From Himantopus leucocephalus (taxonomy: Eukaryota; Chordata; Aves; Charadriiformes; Recurvirostridae): 64,000 nucleotides of DNA. Below, one piece after another: positions 12,381 to 23,600 of this stretch (within the stretch, counting starts at the first letter, position 1; the number at the start of each line of letters is the position of its first letter). Both the position numbers and the translations under genes were made by a program. The DNA lies in NCBI GenBank assembly GCA_003993805.1, contig RSEF01000005.1, positions 15,735,511-15,799,510 of the forward strand, given 5' to 3'. The notes below the pieces were generated by a model. It made no database searches. It saw only the letters and a program-made list of their open reading frames with translations, and was not told the DNA's origin.

Positions 12381-12587
12381 CTTTTTCTTCTCTTTTCCTT
12401 TTCCTTTCTTTTCCCCTCTTTTCCTCCCTTTTTCTCTCCTCTCCTCCTCCCTTTCCCGCTCTTTTCTCTACACTTTGTTCCTTTTCCCCTTCCCCTTCCT
12501 TTTCCCTTTCCTCCCCTTCTTTCTTGCCTCTCGCTTTCTATTTTCCCTTCCCTTCCTTCTTCCCTTTTTCTCTCCCTATCCTATCCT
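12381..12587 (+). repeat. About 200-bp polypyrimidine (C/T) tract
   Basis: The plus strand is almost entirely C and T over some 207 bases, broken only by a few A and G bases (near 12463, 12469-12477, 12527-12541). The units are irregular (CCTTTT, CCCTTCC, CTCTCC), so it is a homopyrimidine-homopurine tract rather than a simple microsatellite. Such tracts with mirror symmetry can form intramolecular triplexes. The long frames that cross it (12280-12747 and 12369-12635) are Ser/Phe/Pro/Leu artefacts of the composition. Confidence 0.9.
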
Positions 12588-12717
12588 AACACTGGAAAGC
12601 AGCTGCAAGCTGCAGCTTCAGATAAAATGCTCTGAAAAGCTCCATTATGTTTATCGACACATTTTCCATTCTCGGGTTTTCATCCAGAAGGACACAAAAC
12701 AAGTATTCGAAAGATGC

Positions 12718-12838
12718 ATATGTATGTGTGCAGACAAGCATGCATAAACATATGCATGCACGTATAGTCTATGAAAACACATGAAAAGCGTGTTTGCGCG
12801 CATGTGCTTATGCTTGCTTTTTTTTTTTTTTTCCCCCC
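12718..12838. repeat. Alternating purine-pyrimidine segment followed by T15C6
   Basis: From about 12718 to 12815 the sequence is dominated by GCATATGTATGTGTGC-like and CATATGCATGCACGTAT-like runs, including TTTGCGCGCATGTGC. It then runs into fifteen Ts (12818-12832) and six Cs (12833-12838). It has Z-DNA or cruciform potential but no coding content. Confidence 0.7.
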
Positions 12839-12839
12839 T

Positions 12840-15815
12840 TTTTCTTTTGCAGCCTTAGGGAAACTTGCAGGCTGGATGCCACAGGTTGGCTCTGCGCATT
12901 ACAAACCGTGTCAGTATGAATAATGGGGGCAGGCGATTCTGCCAGAGGGTCATGGAACAGCAAGTGCGTAAAAAGGCAAGATTGTCCAAGAAGCACACGC
13001 AATATCGGCCGGGGTTTGAAACGCACTGCCAGACAGAGACCAAGATCAAGTTGTAGACTCTAAGGCCAGGAGAAGCACAATGCCCGTTTCTGCTGACCCC
13101 TTGTGAGGGCGAGAATTACAGATTTGCCACCCCGGAATCCCAGCAACTTTTTCCCAGCAACTGAAAGTACAAAAGTACTTAAGCAGGTGTTTAAAGTCAA
13201 GCTGTACCTCAGACCTTGTAACAGGCTGCTCTTGGTCTCATTGAGCTGGAAGATCTGGGCCAGATCTTCTGCTCATGAAGCCCCCTTGATTTTAACTGTT
13301 TGCTGGATTATTTTTGTCTAAATAGACAAAGATCTAGGCATAATGTGGATACCGAATACAGGGGCTGACAGCTGGAAGGGAATGACCATGTCCTAGTAAA
13401 CAGACAATATGCTCTTCCTCAGGCTTTCAAGCGTACTTTTCCTGGAAACCATTTTCTTATGTATCTTTACCCCAGCTAGTGAAAGATGAACACACTTCAC
13501 TCAGTATTTCAAACCACTTGAACAGCATATGTTTGAGAGTTCAGCATAAACCTTCTTGGGCCCAAAGTTTGCACATGAAAGGCTGGAAAAAGCAGCAGAG
13601 AAAAACACCAAGGAAAGGTTAGCACAAGAAATAGAGCAGAGAGAAAAATCCAGATGAAAAAATACATTCAGTCTATACAGTATTATACCCACAAAGGATG
13701 TTATATGCCGGGAGCTAGAAGCCCTGTAAGTGCCAAAATCCAGGTTATTCATGCAGCAGTAACTGGTTCCCCTGAACATGGTCATTGTGACACAGCCAGT
13801 TTTTTCCACAGGACATCCCAGATCATTCTTCCCTGGTCCCCATCCAAGCCTGAATTTTTCTGCCTGTCTCCCACAGCCTGTCCTTGTTCTGCCTCTTTCT
13901 GTGCTGCTGCCTCCACAACTGAGTTTCTTGTCCTCTTGGACTTGGTCTTTCTTGAATTTTGAACCTCTGCTTACCACCCTGACGTTCCTGACAGCCTGAG
14001 TTGCTTTCCCTTCTCACATGCTCTTAGTCTCACTTTGTTTTCCCCTTTCTTCCAGTTCCTCTCCTGCTATCAGCCTCCTCTTCCCTGCTGGCTTTCAGTA
14101 GCATTTCAAGTCCCAGACCTCCTGCCTGTCCTCACTTCCCTCTTTGTCTTCCTGTGCCAGGCTTCCTGTGCCTATCTGCTCCTTTTGCTGTCTTCACCAC
14201 ATTCAGCTCCCAGCATTCCCTCTGCATTCGAAGTCTGGTTGCATAGCTCCTCCCTGCCTCCTAGACACCAGCAGAACTGAAGCCACCAAGAGTGCAGGAA
14301 AGACAGACAGCTTTTTCACCTCCTGCCTAGCATCATGGTACCATGAGAGTCATTAGGAAAGTTCATGGATGAAATACACCCTCTTGCTTTTGGGATAAGC
14401 GCCACAACAATGCACTATTCAAGTGGACTCATCAAAACATTTACCAGACTCTCACCACCATGAGCAAACTGAGACTTCTTTTTGTTTTCCTTTTCTCCAA
14501 AACATATAACACAGCTGAAAACGATGAGCTTTTCACGGGAACAACAGCATGCTCCTCCTCAACCTCAGAGGGTTGAACCCGTCTGTCCAAAAATGAGGAC
14601 TCTACTTTAAACAATTTTTCTAAACTATCTATGTCATTAACCTCCAGTGTGCAATTCATTTCACTTCTATTAGGTACCTACTTTCAGATGGGCTGATTGA
14701 ACACCCCCATCTTTCTCCAGAGAGGATGGAGGAAGCTCAGCTCAGACCTGGAATGAATGCCTAACAAACAGCCAGCACTAAAAATGAGGTGAGCTCCAGG
14801 CTCTCCACGGTTCCTCAGCGACATCTCAGCCTCTCATTCAGGAGGAGGAAATCAGGAAAGTGCATCAGTGAAATGACACACAAAAAAAAAATATTCTTGC
14901 TTTTTGTCTTTTTTCAAACATGGAAGAAAAAAAAATTGTTTTTCTCCTCATTTCATCCTCAGAAATGGCTGAACCATTTCAGGTGACACCATCCCAAGAA
15001 AAGTCCAACCTGAGTCACATGTGTGGCACCAAAAATGCCGGTGAGAACAGCTAGAGATTGGCAAAATCATAAGCAACTGAATACAGGGTCTTCTGATAGG
15101 AAGTGTTGAACAACTTCCCAAGAGGTAATAGTCCCATCTATATCTCAAGTAGGCTACAAGGAGACAACTCTCCCTTGCCTTGATTTGCAATTATTCTTCA
15201 ATGCACAGTATGTGACCTCCATTTCTCTTCAGAGTGGAGAACATGGCATGAAGATGGTTCTATCTTACTTTAAACGATTGTCCCTTTTGAGGAGGGGAAA
15301 GAGAAGGGGGAGGGAGAGTCACTAACAAGCTTGGAATTCAGTTACAAGGAAAAAATGTGCCTGAAAAGCGACTTTCCAAAGCCAAGAGCTTCACAGGATT
15401 CAACAATTCTTCCAGTGCTATAGGATATACAGATACGTATCACTCACAGTAACATTCTGCAGGCTCCAGACTACACTGCATTACCGGGCTGGCTTTCCGA
15501 CAATTAATGAGGGGGCTGTCAAGTGTTTAAAACAGATCACAGCGACTCCTTCCAACACAGCCTGCAGAGGTGCACAGCACATCTGTATACTTCGGCACGG
15601 GGAAAATGGTGAGCTTTTTTTCCTTGTATGAAACTAAAAGATAGTAAGACCAAGGAAACAACATTTCCCCTACTCCCTTCTGAGCTAAGTCAGTACAATA
15701 AGTAATGAAACATGGTATTGCAGGCTCACCCCTGCCTTCAGCTTCACTGGGAGAGGAGTTCCAGCCTTAACCTCAGGTGCTGTGGTGGTGATGGGTTTAC
15801 CAGATACTTGGCATT
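12840..15815. other. Non-coding stretch, nothing recognised
   Basis: The longest frame is 158 codons on the minus strand (13501-13977) with no recognised domain, overlapped by three other frames. Pyrimidine-rich sequence at 13850-14230 inflates Ser/Leu/Pro frames. A-runs lie at 14881-14890 and 14925-14936, and a purine-rich run at 15289-15318. Confidence 0.55.
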
Positions 15816-15816
15816 A

Positions 15817-17635
15817 CAATCATAAAATCATAGAATAGTTTGCGTTAGAAGGGACCTTTTAGAGGTCATCTAGTCCAACCCCCCTGAAATGAGCAGGGAT
15901 ATCTTCAACTACATCAGGTTGCTCAGAGCCCTGTCCAACCTGACCTTGACTGCTTCCAGGGATGGTGCATCTACCACCTCTCTGGGCAACCTCCTCTAGT
16001 GTTTGACCACCCTCAGTGTAAAACATATCTTCCTTGTACCTAGTCTAAATTTTCCCTCTTCTAGTTTAGAGCCATTATTCCTTGTCCTATCACAACAGAC
16101 CCTACTGAAATGTTTGTCCTTATCCTTCCTGTAGGCCCCCTTTAAGTACTTAAAGGCCGCAATAAGATGTCCCTGGAGCCTTCTTTTCTCCAGGCTGAAC
16201 AACCCCAACTCTCTCAGCCTGTCCTCATAGGAGACGTGCTCCACCCCTCTGACCATTTCTGTGGCCCTCCTCTGGACCCACTTCAAGAGGTCCATATCCT
16301 TCTTATGTTGGGGGCTCCAGAGCTGGACACAGTACTTCAGGTGGGGTCTCACCAGAGCAGAGTAGAAGGGAAGAATCACCTCCCTCAACCTGCTGGCCAT
16401 GCTTCTTTTGATGCAGCCCAGGATATGGTTGGCCTTCTGGGCTGCAAGTGCACACTGCCAGCTCATGTCCAGCTTTTCATCGACCAATACACCCAAGTCT
16501 TTCTTGGCAGGGCTACTCTCAATCCCTTCATCCCACAGCCTGTATGGATACCGGGGGTTGCCATGACCCAGGTGCACCCTGCACTTGGCCTTGTTGAACC
16601 TCATGAGGTTCACATGGGCCCACTTCTCAAGCCTGTCCAGGTCCCTTTGGATGGCATCCCGTCCCTCAGGCATGTCAACCACACCACTCAGCTTGGTGTC
16701 ATCCGCAAAATTGATGAGGGTGCACTTGATCCTACTGTCTATGTCATTGATGAAGGTATTAAACAGTACTGGTCCCAATACAGATCCCTGACGGACACCA
16801 CTTGTCACCGATCTCCATCCAGACATTGAGCCGTTGACCACTACCCTCTGGATGTGACCATCCAACCAATTCCTCACCTACCGAACAGTCCACCCATCAA
16901 TCCGTATCTCTGCAATTTAGAGAGAAGGATGTTGTGGGGGGCCTTGTCAAAGGCCTTACAGAAATCCAGATAGACGACATCCATAGCTCTTCCCTTGTCC
17001 ACTGATGTAGTAAGTCCATCATAGAAGGCCACTAGGTTGAACAGGCAGGACTTGCCCTTCGTGGAAGCCATGCTGGCTGTCTCAAATCACCTCCCTGTCC
17101 TCCATATGCCTTAGCATAGCTTTTAGGAGGATCTGTTCCATGACCTTCCCAGGCACAGAGGTGAGGCTGCCAGGTTGGTAGTTCCCAGCATTCTCCTTTC
17201 TACCCTTTTTAAAAACAGGTGCAATGTTTCCCTTTTTCCAGTCACCAGGAACTTCACTTGACTGCCATGACTTTCCAAATATGAGTGGCTTGGCAACTCC
17301 ATCAGCCAATTCCCTCAGGACTCTGGGATGCATCTCGTCAGGTCCCATAGATTTCTGTATATTCAGGTTACTCAGGTGGTCACAAACTTGATCTTCTCTT
17401 ACAGTGGGAGGAACGTTGCTCCCCCAGTCCCTGCCTTACAGTCCATTCACTCAAGGGATGTGGGGAGAGAGGTTGCCAGCGAAGACTGAGGTAGAAAAGT
17501 TGTTGAGTACCTCAGCCTTCTCCTTGTCCGTTGTTACCGGTTTGCCAGTCTTGCTTATCAGGGTGAATATGCTTTCTTTGACCTTGCTTTTCTGGCTAAC
17601 ATACCTGTAGAAGCCCTTATTATTATTACTTTGCG
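15817..17635 (-). mobile_element. CR1 LINE retrotransposon, 5'-truncated
   Basis: Read on the minus strand, this is a CR1 non-LTR retrotransposon from inside the reverse-transcriptase region to the 3' end. On the plus strand the 3' end shows CATAAAATCATAGAATAG (15821-15838), the complement of the short ATTCTATGATT repeats that close avian CR1 elements. It is followed by the CR1 3' untranslated block (AGAAGGGACC and TCATCTAGTCCAACCC near 15848-15881). The 5' end stops near 17635 beside an (ATT)n run, so the endonuclease domain and ORF1 are absent. CR1 has no poly(A) tail and usually truncates during insertion, so this is a typical copy. The readable protein suggests moderate age, younger than the relic at 32790. 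Confidence 0.95.
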
Positions 17636-17639
17636 GCAC
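15996..17639 (-). pseudogene. CR1 ORF2 reverse-transcriptase fragment, broken
   Basis: Encodes part of the CR1 ORF2 protein, which copies the element's RNA at a nicked genomic site. Pieces in order on the minus strand: 17451-17639, containing the segment NNKGFYRYVSQKSKVKES; 17082-17348, containing the RT block with [12 protein letters not shown] and [12 protein letters not shown]; 16874-17071, containing [15 protein letters not shown]; and 15996-16877 (293 codons), containing [12 protein letters not shown], the catalytic FADD box (16698-16709) and [17 protein letters not shown]. Breaks: the frame shifts between the second and third pieces (about 17071-17085) and again near 16900. An in-frame TAG lies about 10 codons downstream of that second shift, just before VRNWLDGH. 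The N-terminal endonuclease is missing. The copy is therefore dead, although the FADD aspartates are intact. Confidence 0.93.
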
Positions 17640-18660
17640 TTTGTCCCATCAGCAACACGGGCACTAGCCAGGTAAAGCCATGGAAAACCTACTTCTAGAG
17701 TCAATGCAAAAAAGAGAAAGAGCAAGGAAGAGCCCACTTTGGTACCATTCTGCACATGCAGATGGCACCAGGGATATCCCAGTAAAACACCCAGCCATGG
17801 TGGTGAGTCCCATCCTTGTCTTCACTGGGTATCCATTTCTTGTTACTAGTAGGAAAAATAAGAGAATAATCTATATACAACCTGCGAAGCCCGCAATATG
17901 CTAGGCACTTCTGGATGCCACCAGACAACACCAGAAAGCTTTTCACATGCCTCACCAAGGCCAGACAGCCCTGATCTTCAAAAGCGGCTGCCAGAGCAGC
18001 TTGTAGGCAGCTAAGACTTGGCTCCCAGTCTTATTACCCCGACGGCATCAACCATAATTGGTCTCATTCAATAGGAAGCACTCCTCTGTAAGAAGAGACA
18101 CCCAGCACCATTACAGGGGAAGCTGAAGAAGCTGGGAAGTTCTTAGATGCTGGCTCATGGAAGGTTTGAAATACTTTTGCTTCACAATAACAGAGCAAGG
18201 GCAACAGGTGTATGGCTGAAGGTCCTGAGAACTGTGTTGGGTGAAAGCAGTAGGTGCCAGGAAGGGGGGGACCCACCAACAAGTCAGGCTCACAACTAGT
18301 GAAAAAGCTTGGGATATAGCCATTGCCAAGAAATCCCTTTTGGAGGAATAAACCTGTTCTGTTCGCAGCCTTCACCTAGCAACCTCGGCTCTAACCTCTG
18401 TGGCCACTCTGAAGCATTCACCTTGGAAGATGTGGCCTTTGACAATCAAAATACCAGACACTTCAGGTTTTATTGCAAGCCCTCCTGCCTTGGAAAGAGC
18501 TGATGAAGGTCCCATTGTGCTCCTGGGCCTGGGAGCTCCAAGACCTCATGCCTGTGGCTTGGTGGTACATAGGTCTGCCTATAGCAGCCATGCTCCTCCC
18601 TTCGCCCCCCCTCCCTGCAATCCCACAGCCCCCCAGAGGAGTCCTCTGACTCATGGCAGA
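17640..18660. other. Non-coding stretch, nothing recognised
   Basis: Flanks the 5' truncation point of the CR1. Short frames only (103 codons at most, 139 if extended past 18660). No exon or other repeat recognised. Confidence 0.55.
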
Positions 18661-18664
18661 CACC

Positions 18665-18687
18665 TTTTTTTTTTTTCTCTCTCTCTT
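18665..18687 (+). repeat. T12 (CT)n simple repeat
   Basis: Twelve Ts are followed by about five CT units. Simple low complexity. Confidence 0.85.
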
Positions 18688-18840
18688 TTGCCCTGCATAG
18701 TTTGCTTGCTGACGTACAGAAAAGGGTTTTTACCTCCCGGAAAACAGACAAGGCAGCTCCCAAGGGCTGCCAGCTGCAAGCGCAGGATGATTTGCCATCC
18801 CCATCTCGTCAATCGCTGACACAGCTCGGGATGTTTTTTT

Positions 18841-18860
18841 GGGGGGGTGTGGGGATAGGG
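18841..18860 (+). other. G-quadruplex motif
   Basis: Seven Gs, TGT, four Gs, ATA, three Gs. This supplies four runs of at least three Gs with loops of one to three bases, directly after a T7 run. It is a potential intramolecular quadruplex on the plus strand. No gene or promoter is evident next to it. Confidence 0.6.
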
Positions 18861-19061
18861 TGGAAATCAGGCACCAGGATGCCATGGTGATTCTTCAAAC
18901 AGTGGGGCAAGCTCTCGAAGGCTGTGCCTGGGAGGCATAGGCAAGCGCACATGGTGGGATTTGGGAGCTGATCAACGCACAGCAAGAGAGGGCCTCCAGA
19001 TCACAGCCTTCATGGCACCCTCCAAGGCAGCACTGCCCCATTCCCTTCCCAGTTCTGCTGG

Positions 19062-19150
19062 CCAATTTGCTCTCTGACTTTGGGAGAGATGCAAAAGGGC
19101 TAGCTAACCACTACCTTGTTCAAAGACAGTTTGCTCACCTAAAGGTAAGC
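19062..19150 (+). repeat. MIR-like SINE relic, sense orientation
   Basis: The segment reads TTTGCTCTCTGACTTTGGGAG, then GCTAGCTAACCACTACCTTG, then GACAGTTTGCTCACCTAAAGG. This follows the sense MIR core order: 'gctgtgtgaccttgggcaagtcac', 'ttaacctctctgtgcctcagtttcc', 'tcatctgtaaaatg'. The similarity is moderate. The segment also carries a good-looking splice acceptor and donor (see the rejected list), which this repeat reading explains more simply. Confidence 0.45.
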
Positions 19151-20076
19151 CCAGATCTCCCTTCACTGAGTTCTCTGGAAGACACAAGAGATGCATGCCG
19201 TGTCTATGTCCTACTACTTGACATCTTCAAACCTACCAGTTCCAGCTCTGCTCTGATTTTCACCTCCTTCTACACTTCCCTGCAAGAAATTGGCATTACC
19301 TAGGACCAGGGGGCTGTGGGAAAAGCCAACACAGTCGTTTTAAAAGGGAAGTGCAATGTCTTTAAGTCTCTTTTGGGTTTTTTTTTATGATCACTGGAAG
19401 CTCCCCTTTGTATCAACTCTGGGTTAGGGCCTCCCTACTTCACATTGCTGAAGTCAGGGGACCCTCTTCACCTCCCAGAAGCTGTGCAGCTGGGTCCCCA
19501 TACCCATGCCGGGGAAACTTGCCCGGTTGAGTGGACAAAAACTCAGCAAGGGCAGAACTGTCACAAAGGGCGGGCACTCACTGAGTTTTGCTGCCAAGCT
19601 GCATCATGAGTGTCACAGGGGCAGGTCACTGTCCTGAAGATCACCCCTTGGTTCTGTTCCATCAAGAGCGTCTGATGAGCTGGAGGCAGAAGGAGGTCTC
19701 CCCTCATTCCCATGAGGGCTTCATCCCAGTCCCTGCCTTACCCTACTAGAGGAGCACAGGCTGTACATGAGAGGCTGTCAGGAGAGGACTGACTCCCCAG
19801 CCCTGCAGCGTGGGCATCCATACCACAGGGAGGCTGTCCCTTCTCAACAACAACCACCCAAAAAAGAAAAAAAAGAGGTCATTTTTCTTCTTCTTCTCCT
19901 CCCCTCTCCCCCCTCCTTCCAGAAAGTCTTGGTTTCATCCCACCGTGGAACGAAAACAAATGCTCTAAACCGCAACATTTTTCACGAACCGGAATTTCTT
20001 GCAGTCTAGCCAGCCTTGGTGGATCAATACCAGGCATTTCTTTCCTCCTCTGCTCTGGCCTTTCCCTTCCAGCCTC
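19151..20076. other. Non-coding stretch, nothing recognised
   Basis: No exon or repeat recognised. CpG dinucleotides become somewhat more frequent from about 19930 to 20210, but over too short a span to call a CpG island. No TATA box or transcript evidence accompanies them. Confidence 0.5.
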
Positions 20077-20078
20077 CT

Positions 20079-20096
20079 CCCCCCCACCCCCACCCC
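20079..20096 (-). other. G-quadruplex motif (minus strand)
   Basis: The plus strand has C7-A-C5-A-C4, so the minus strand has G4-T-G5-T-G7. These very short loops are typical of a stable quadruplex. It lies inside a modestly CpG-enriched stretch (about 19930-20210). Confidence 0.7.
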
Positions 20097-20263
20097 ACTC
20101 ACCGAGGGGAATAAGGGAGCCGGAGGTGTCGAACGGAGGAGTCGGGAACACTCCAGCTCAGTTTTAAAAGGGACAGAAAAAACACTGGCGTCAGCCGGAG
20201 CACCAGGGCAGGCGTTGAGACCTTGTTTTGGATTTTGCAGAGACTGTCCCTGGGGAGAGTTGT

Positions 20264-20294
20264 CTTTTTTTTTCTCTCTCTCTTTTTTTTTTTT
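20264..20294 (+). repeat. T-run, (CT)n, T-run low complexity
   Basis: Nine Ts, about five CT units and twelve Ts in succession. Simple sequence, very similar in make-up to the run at 18665-18687. Confidence 0.8.
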
Positions 20295-20548
20295 AATGCA
20301 TGGTTTTGTTTGTAAGTTAAAAGTCTCAGGATTTGCAGTCTTTGAAGCGTGGTCAGCCTGCCAGATGGAATTAGTCAGTGCCTTTCGGTTGGAAATCCCA
20401 GGCAGATGAAGCAGGATGGAAGGACAGTGTTTTTCTCATTTACCAGGAAACTGTCTATGTCGACCCCCACAAATTCAGCTGGAGAGCTCACCGGGACCCC
20501 AAATGCAGGCAGGACTGAAGGCAGGAAAGCAAGCAGAGGGCCAAACCT

Positions 20549-20626
20549 TTCACGTGCATAAATCGGTGTGGCACCGCTGAAGTCAATGGCCCCCAAGCAG
20601 ATTTATACTGCTCAAGATCCAGCCCA
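20549..20626. repeat. Relic of the same unclassified symmetric amniote repeat
   Basis: The segment contains GCATAAATCGGTGTGGCACC, then the central phrase GCTGAAGTCAATGG (20576-20589), then AGCAGATTTATACTGCTCAA and GATCCAGCCCA. Its order matches the amniote repeat form 'gtgtaaatcagtgtagctccactgaagtcaatggagctacactgatttacaccagctgaggatctggccca'. The two TAAATC/GATTTA arms are inverted around the central phrase. The family name is unknown to me. Confidence 0.55.
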
Positions 20627-20629
20627 GAT

Positions 20630-23600
20630 GTTTTTGCTGGTACTTGCCTGAAGCTATAAGATGTCAGCGGAGTTTCCTTTACTTAAAAGCAGTGCTGAAT
20701 TTGGCTCTCCTCACCCTTGACTCATACCATCTTTCCGTCTCTTCCCACCATGGCCTGTCTCGAATCTTCCTATTCGTGGACTCCTCAAGGTGAGCACTCC
20801 CTCTCCCAGGTGAACAGCCTCCTTCTCCAATGTTCCTGAGTGAGTCTTTGCCTTCCTTCACACATGCCCTCATCTCACAGCCAAACCCAGGAACTCAAGT
20901 GCCATCTTTGAAGCTCTACCAATCTGCTTTCTCCTCTCTTCTTTGTCTTTCTCTCTTTCCTGAGCCCACACTTCGCTGCTCTCCATGCCTCTGCTAAAAG
21001 CTTTGGGTCATTCCTCAGGCAGTCCCCTGACAAAATTACACTTGGAGAACATCCACTTATTTCCACATCATCCAAACCACCACCCAAGAGGAGAGTTAGT
21101 ACCGCTTGTTCCAAACATGCAATGTATGGATTACAGCCCATCATAAAAACACAGAATGACCTCAGTAGATGTGGGAAGAGCTCACAAGTGTTAGACTGGA
21201 GCTGACAGCCTCCTTACAAGAGATCAGTGCTAATCACTCACCAGCTGAGACCTCAACTTCATTTGGCACAAGGGACAGAAGGGGCAGAGAGGCTTGCTGT
21301 GGAGTTGGTGCACCGTAGTGCTATCAAAGCAATCATGCAGACCCAGAAACAGTCCGTTTCACCTTTGGACTCTTCAAATCTCTCAGCAGTATGACGGTTA
21401 CAGCAAAAAGGAGGTCCAAGCGGCACACCGCTAAAGCGACCACAGTGCTCAAATACTTGCGGAAGGGACTAAACAAGGAGCGATGGATCTCTGAGCGAGG
21501 TCTTTTTTAACAAGGCAACAAGCATCTGCAATTAGTACTGGCTTATTATTAGTAACTGAACAACCAAAATTAAGGCCAGTTTTTGAAGCCTTCTTCAAAA
21601 GCCTTGCAGTCTGCAAAGGCAAAGGTAGGTGGAGAAGCAGAGAGGGGACATAATCATAGAGCAGGTGGGTCCTAGTGCCAAGACCTCAGGCTGCTCTCTA
21701 TCACCCTAAAGAGGAAGCGTACCCAAGGGGCTAACGGCACAAGTTTGGGAGAGCATTCAAGCAACAGGTGTGAGCCTCAAAACCTGGCCTGACAAACCTG
21801 TGGAAATTACTGTTTCAGGGTTTTGGCTGAGTCAATATATCATAAAAAGAGTCCAAAAGGATTAGTACTCCAGATTAAGAGGAGCACAAGGAGAGATACA
21901 TGAAGCCCGGCCATCACCTGTGATAACTGCAGGAAGGCCAGTGTGCAACCAGACTGAGATGTGCATATGCTCATGTAAGACTGAGCAGAGTGTACCAGTT
22001 GCATTAGACTGCAGAGTACTTTGACTGACAGATGAAGCTAAAGAGGGGTCTTTTCTAACACCATATAACTGACCAATGAATTGGGCATCCCTTTCCTAGA
22101 GAGCTACACTACTCTTCACAGAAGAGAGACACCATGGACCTGTCCTGCCAAAAAACTTTCACATTTCTGAGCAGATGGGCAGAGGGGACATAGACACATA
22201 ACAACCTAGAAATCCTGAAGCAGATGTTCTCTTCCCCCACCTCCTGATGGCAGTCCTTGTAGAAAAGACTCATCTTGCTACCATGTGAACCAGGATACCT
22301 CTATACCTCTTATCTCAAATAAGAAGAGCTCAAAATGGTCACAGGGACCTTCTCTACAAAGGATAAGATTTTTCCCACCTTATCTTAAATTCAGTATCAC
22401 CCAATCGCCGACAAACATCTCTACTGTCATGCTAGCAGCAGCCGGTCTGTGAGATAGCCATCTGCAGGGATGAACATCTTCCTTCCAGCTCCTATCACCC
22501 TCCCATACCAGGTCCCCAGAACCCGCAGGCACATCCACAGAGTAACACTGCCCTGTGGTGAATAAATGCAGCTCCAGCCAGCTGAAGGCCCACACCACAA
22601 AGTCACCTGTACCCAGGAAGGTAAAACGCCAAAGAGCTAAAACCAACTCACAGCCATTGCCAGCATTTTTCTTGCTATCGGCAAACACCATGAAAACCTC
22701 TAGCAATCAAGACCAGTCAAAGCAAACGAAGCTTATTTCCCCTGCTCAGAATAGCTGACAACTCAACAGCTCCGTCCACCTTATTCTATTAGTCTATCCG
22801 TGAGCCCAAGCTGCTGCTTCTTCACTTCCTTGCTTCTCACTGTGCCTTCTCTAGGCCCCTGCTGTGCCATTGCTCAGGCCTGACTAGTTCCTGACTAGTC
22901 TCCAAATACTGACTCTGAGCATCGACAACTGTCTTAGGAAACCTCAAGCTTTAAAGAAACAAAAGCAGATCTCCAAAAGAGGCAACGGAGTGAGGCTGAC
23001 AGCTGGGCTATTTGCTATCATAGGAGTAATCCCTGAGGCTTGCTCAACTGAGCGAGCAATGCACACTCAGGATGCACAAAGCAGAAGCCGGACTCCCACC
23101 TTTTGACTACATCCAACGCTGTTCAGAAAGATATGCCACCATAGAGCACGGTGTTTGGCTTTCACCCACCTCACACCTCCCCTCCACCCTGCAGCCTCCC
23201 AAACAGCCTGGCCCTATCCACACAAGGAGTCCGTGTGTACATGTTGGGGAAAACCACGGCTGGGCAGGGGCTGCCCCTACCAGCCAGCGGAGGGGCCCAC
23301 GTGGGCTATGTTTTGTCGCTGCAAACAGTAGGGGACCTGGGAGAGCAGCGGTGATTTTTATTTACTGGACATCTGGCCCCATTATGTACTATTTTGTGCA
23401 TATTTAAGGGATGCTATGAAGCTGCCAACATGGCCCAGGGCTGGGCAGAATATGAGTAACCCTGGTTTAGAGGAAGAGGCAACAAAAGAACCTAAGAGAG
23501 GTCTGAAACCAGGAAAACAGGCTTGTTTATGAAGCCAAAAAGAGAGTGCAGCATATTCCAAGGCCAAGGGAACTTTTCTCGCAACGTTACTTTGCCTTGG

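Noticed and set aside
12280..12747. 155-codon Ser/Phe/Leu/Pro-rich frame
   Set aside because: Produced by the polypyrimidine tract, which contains almost no stop codons in that strand.
13690..13726. Short segment ending at a consensus donor (CCT|GTAAGTGCC)
   Set aside because: The candidate exon would be about 45 bases with no supporting frame or homology.
16167..16829. 220-codon plus-strand frame
   Set aside because: It is the antisense shadow of the CR1 reverse-transcriptase frame on the minus strand.
19053..19144. Possible internal exon: pyrimidine tract and AG (to 19052), one open frame (LLANLLSDFGRDAKGLANHY...), donor GTAAGC
   Set aside because: The frame is short and unlike any known protein, and the interior reads as a sense MIR core, which explains it more simply. 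Isolated splice-like pairs are common by chance.
19930..20210. CpG island / promoter
   Set aside because: CpG enrichment is modest and too short for an island, with no TATA, initiator or transcript evidence. Kept only as a comment with the quadruplex finding.
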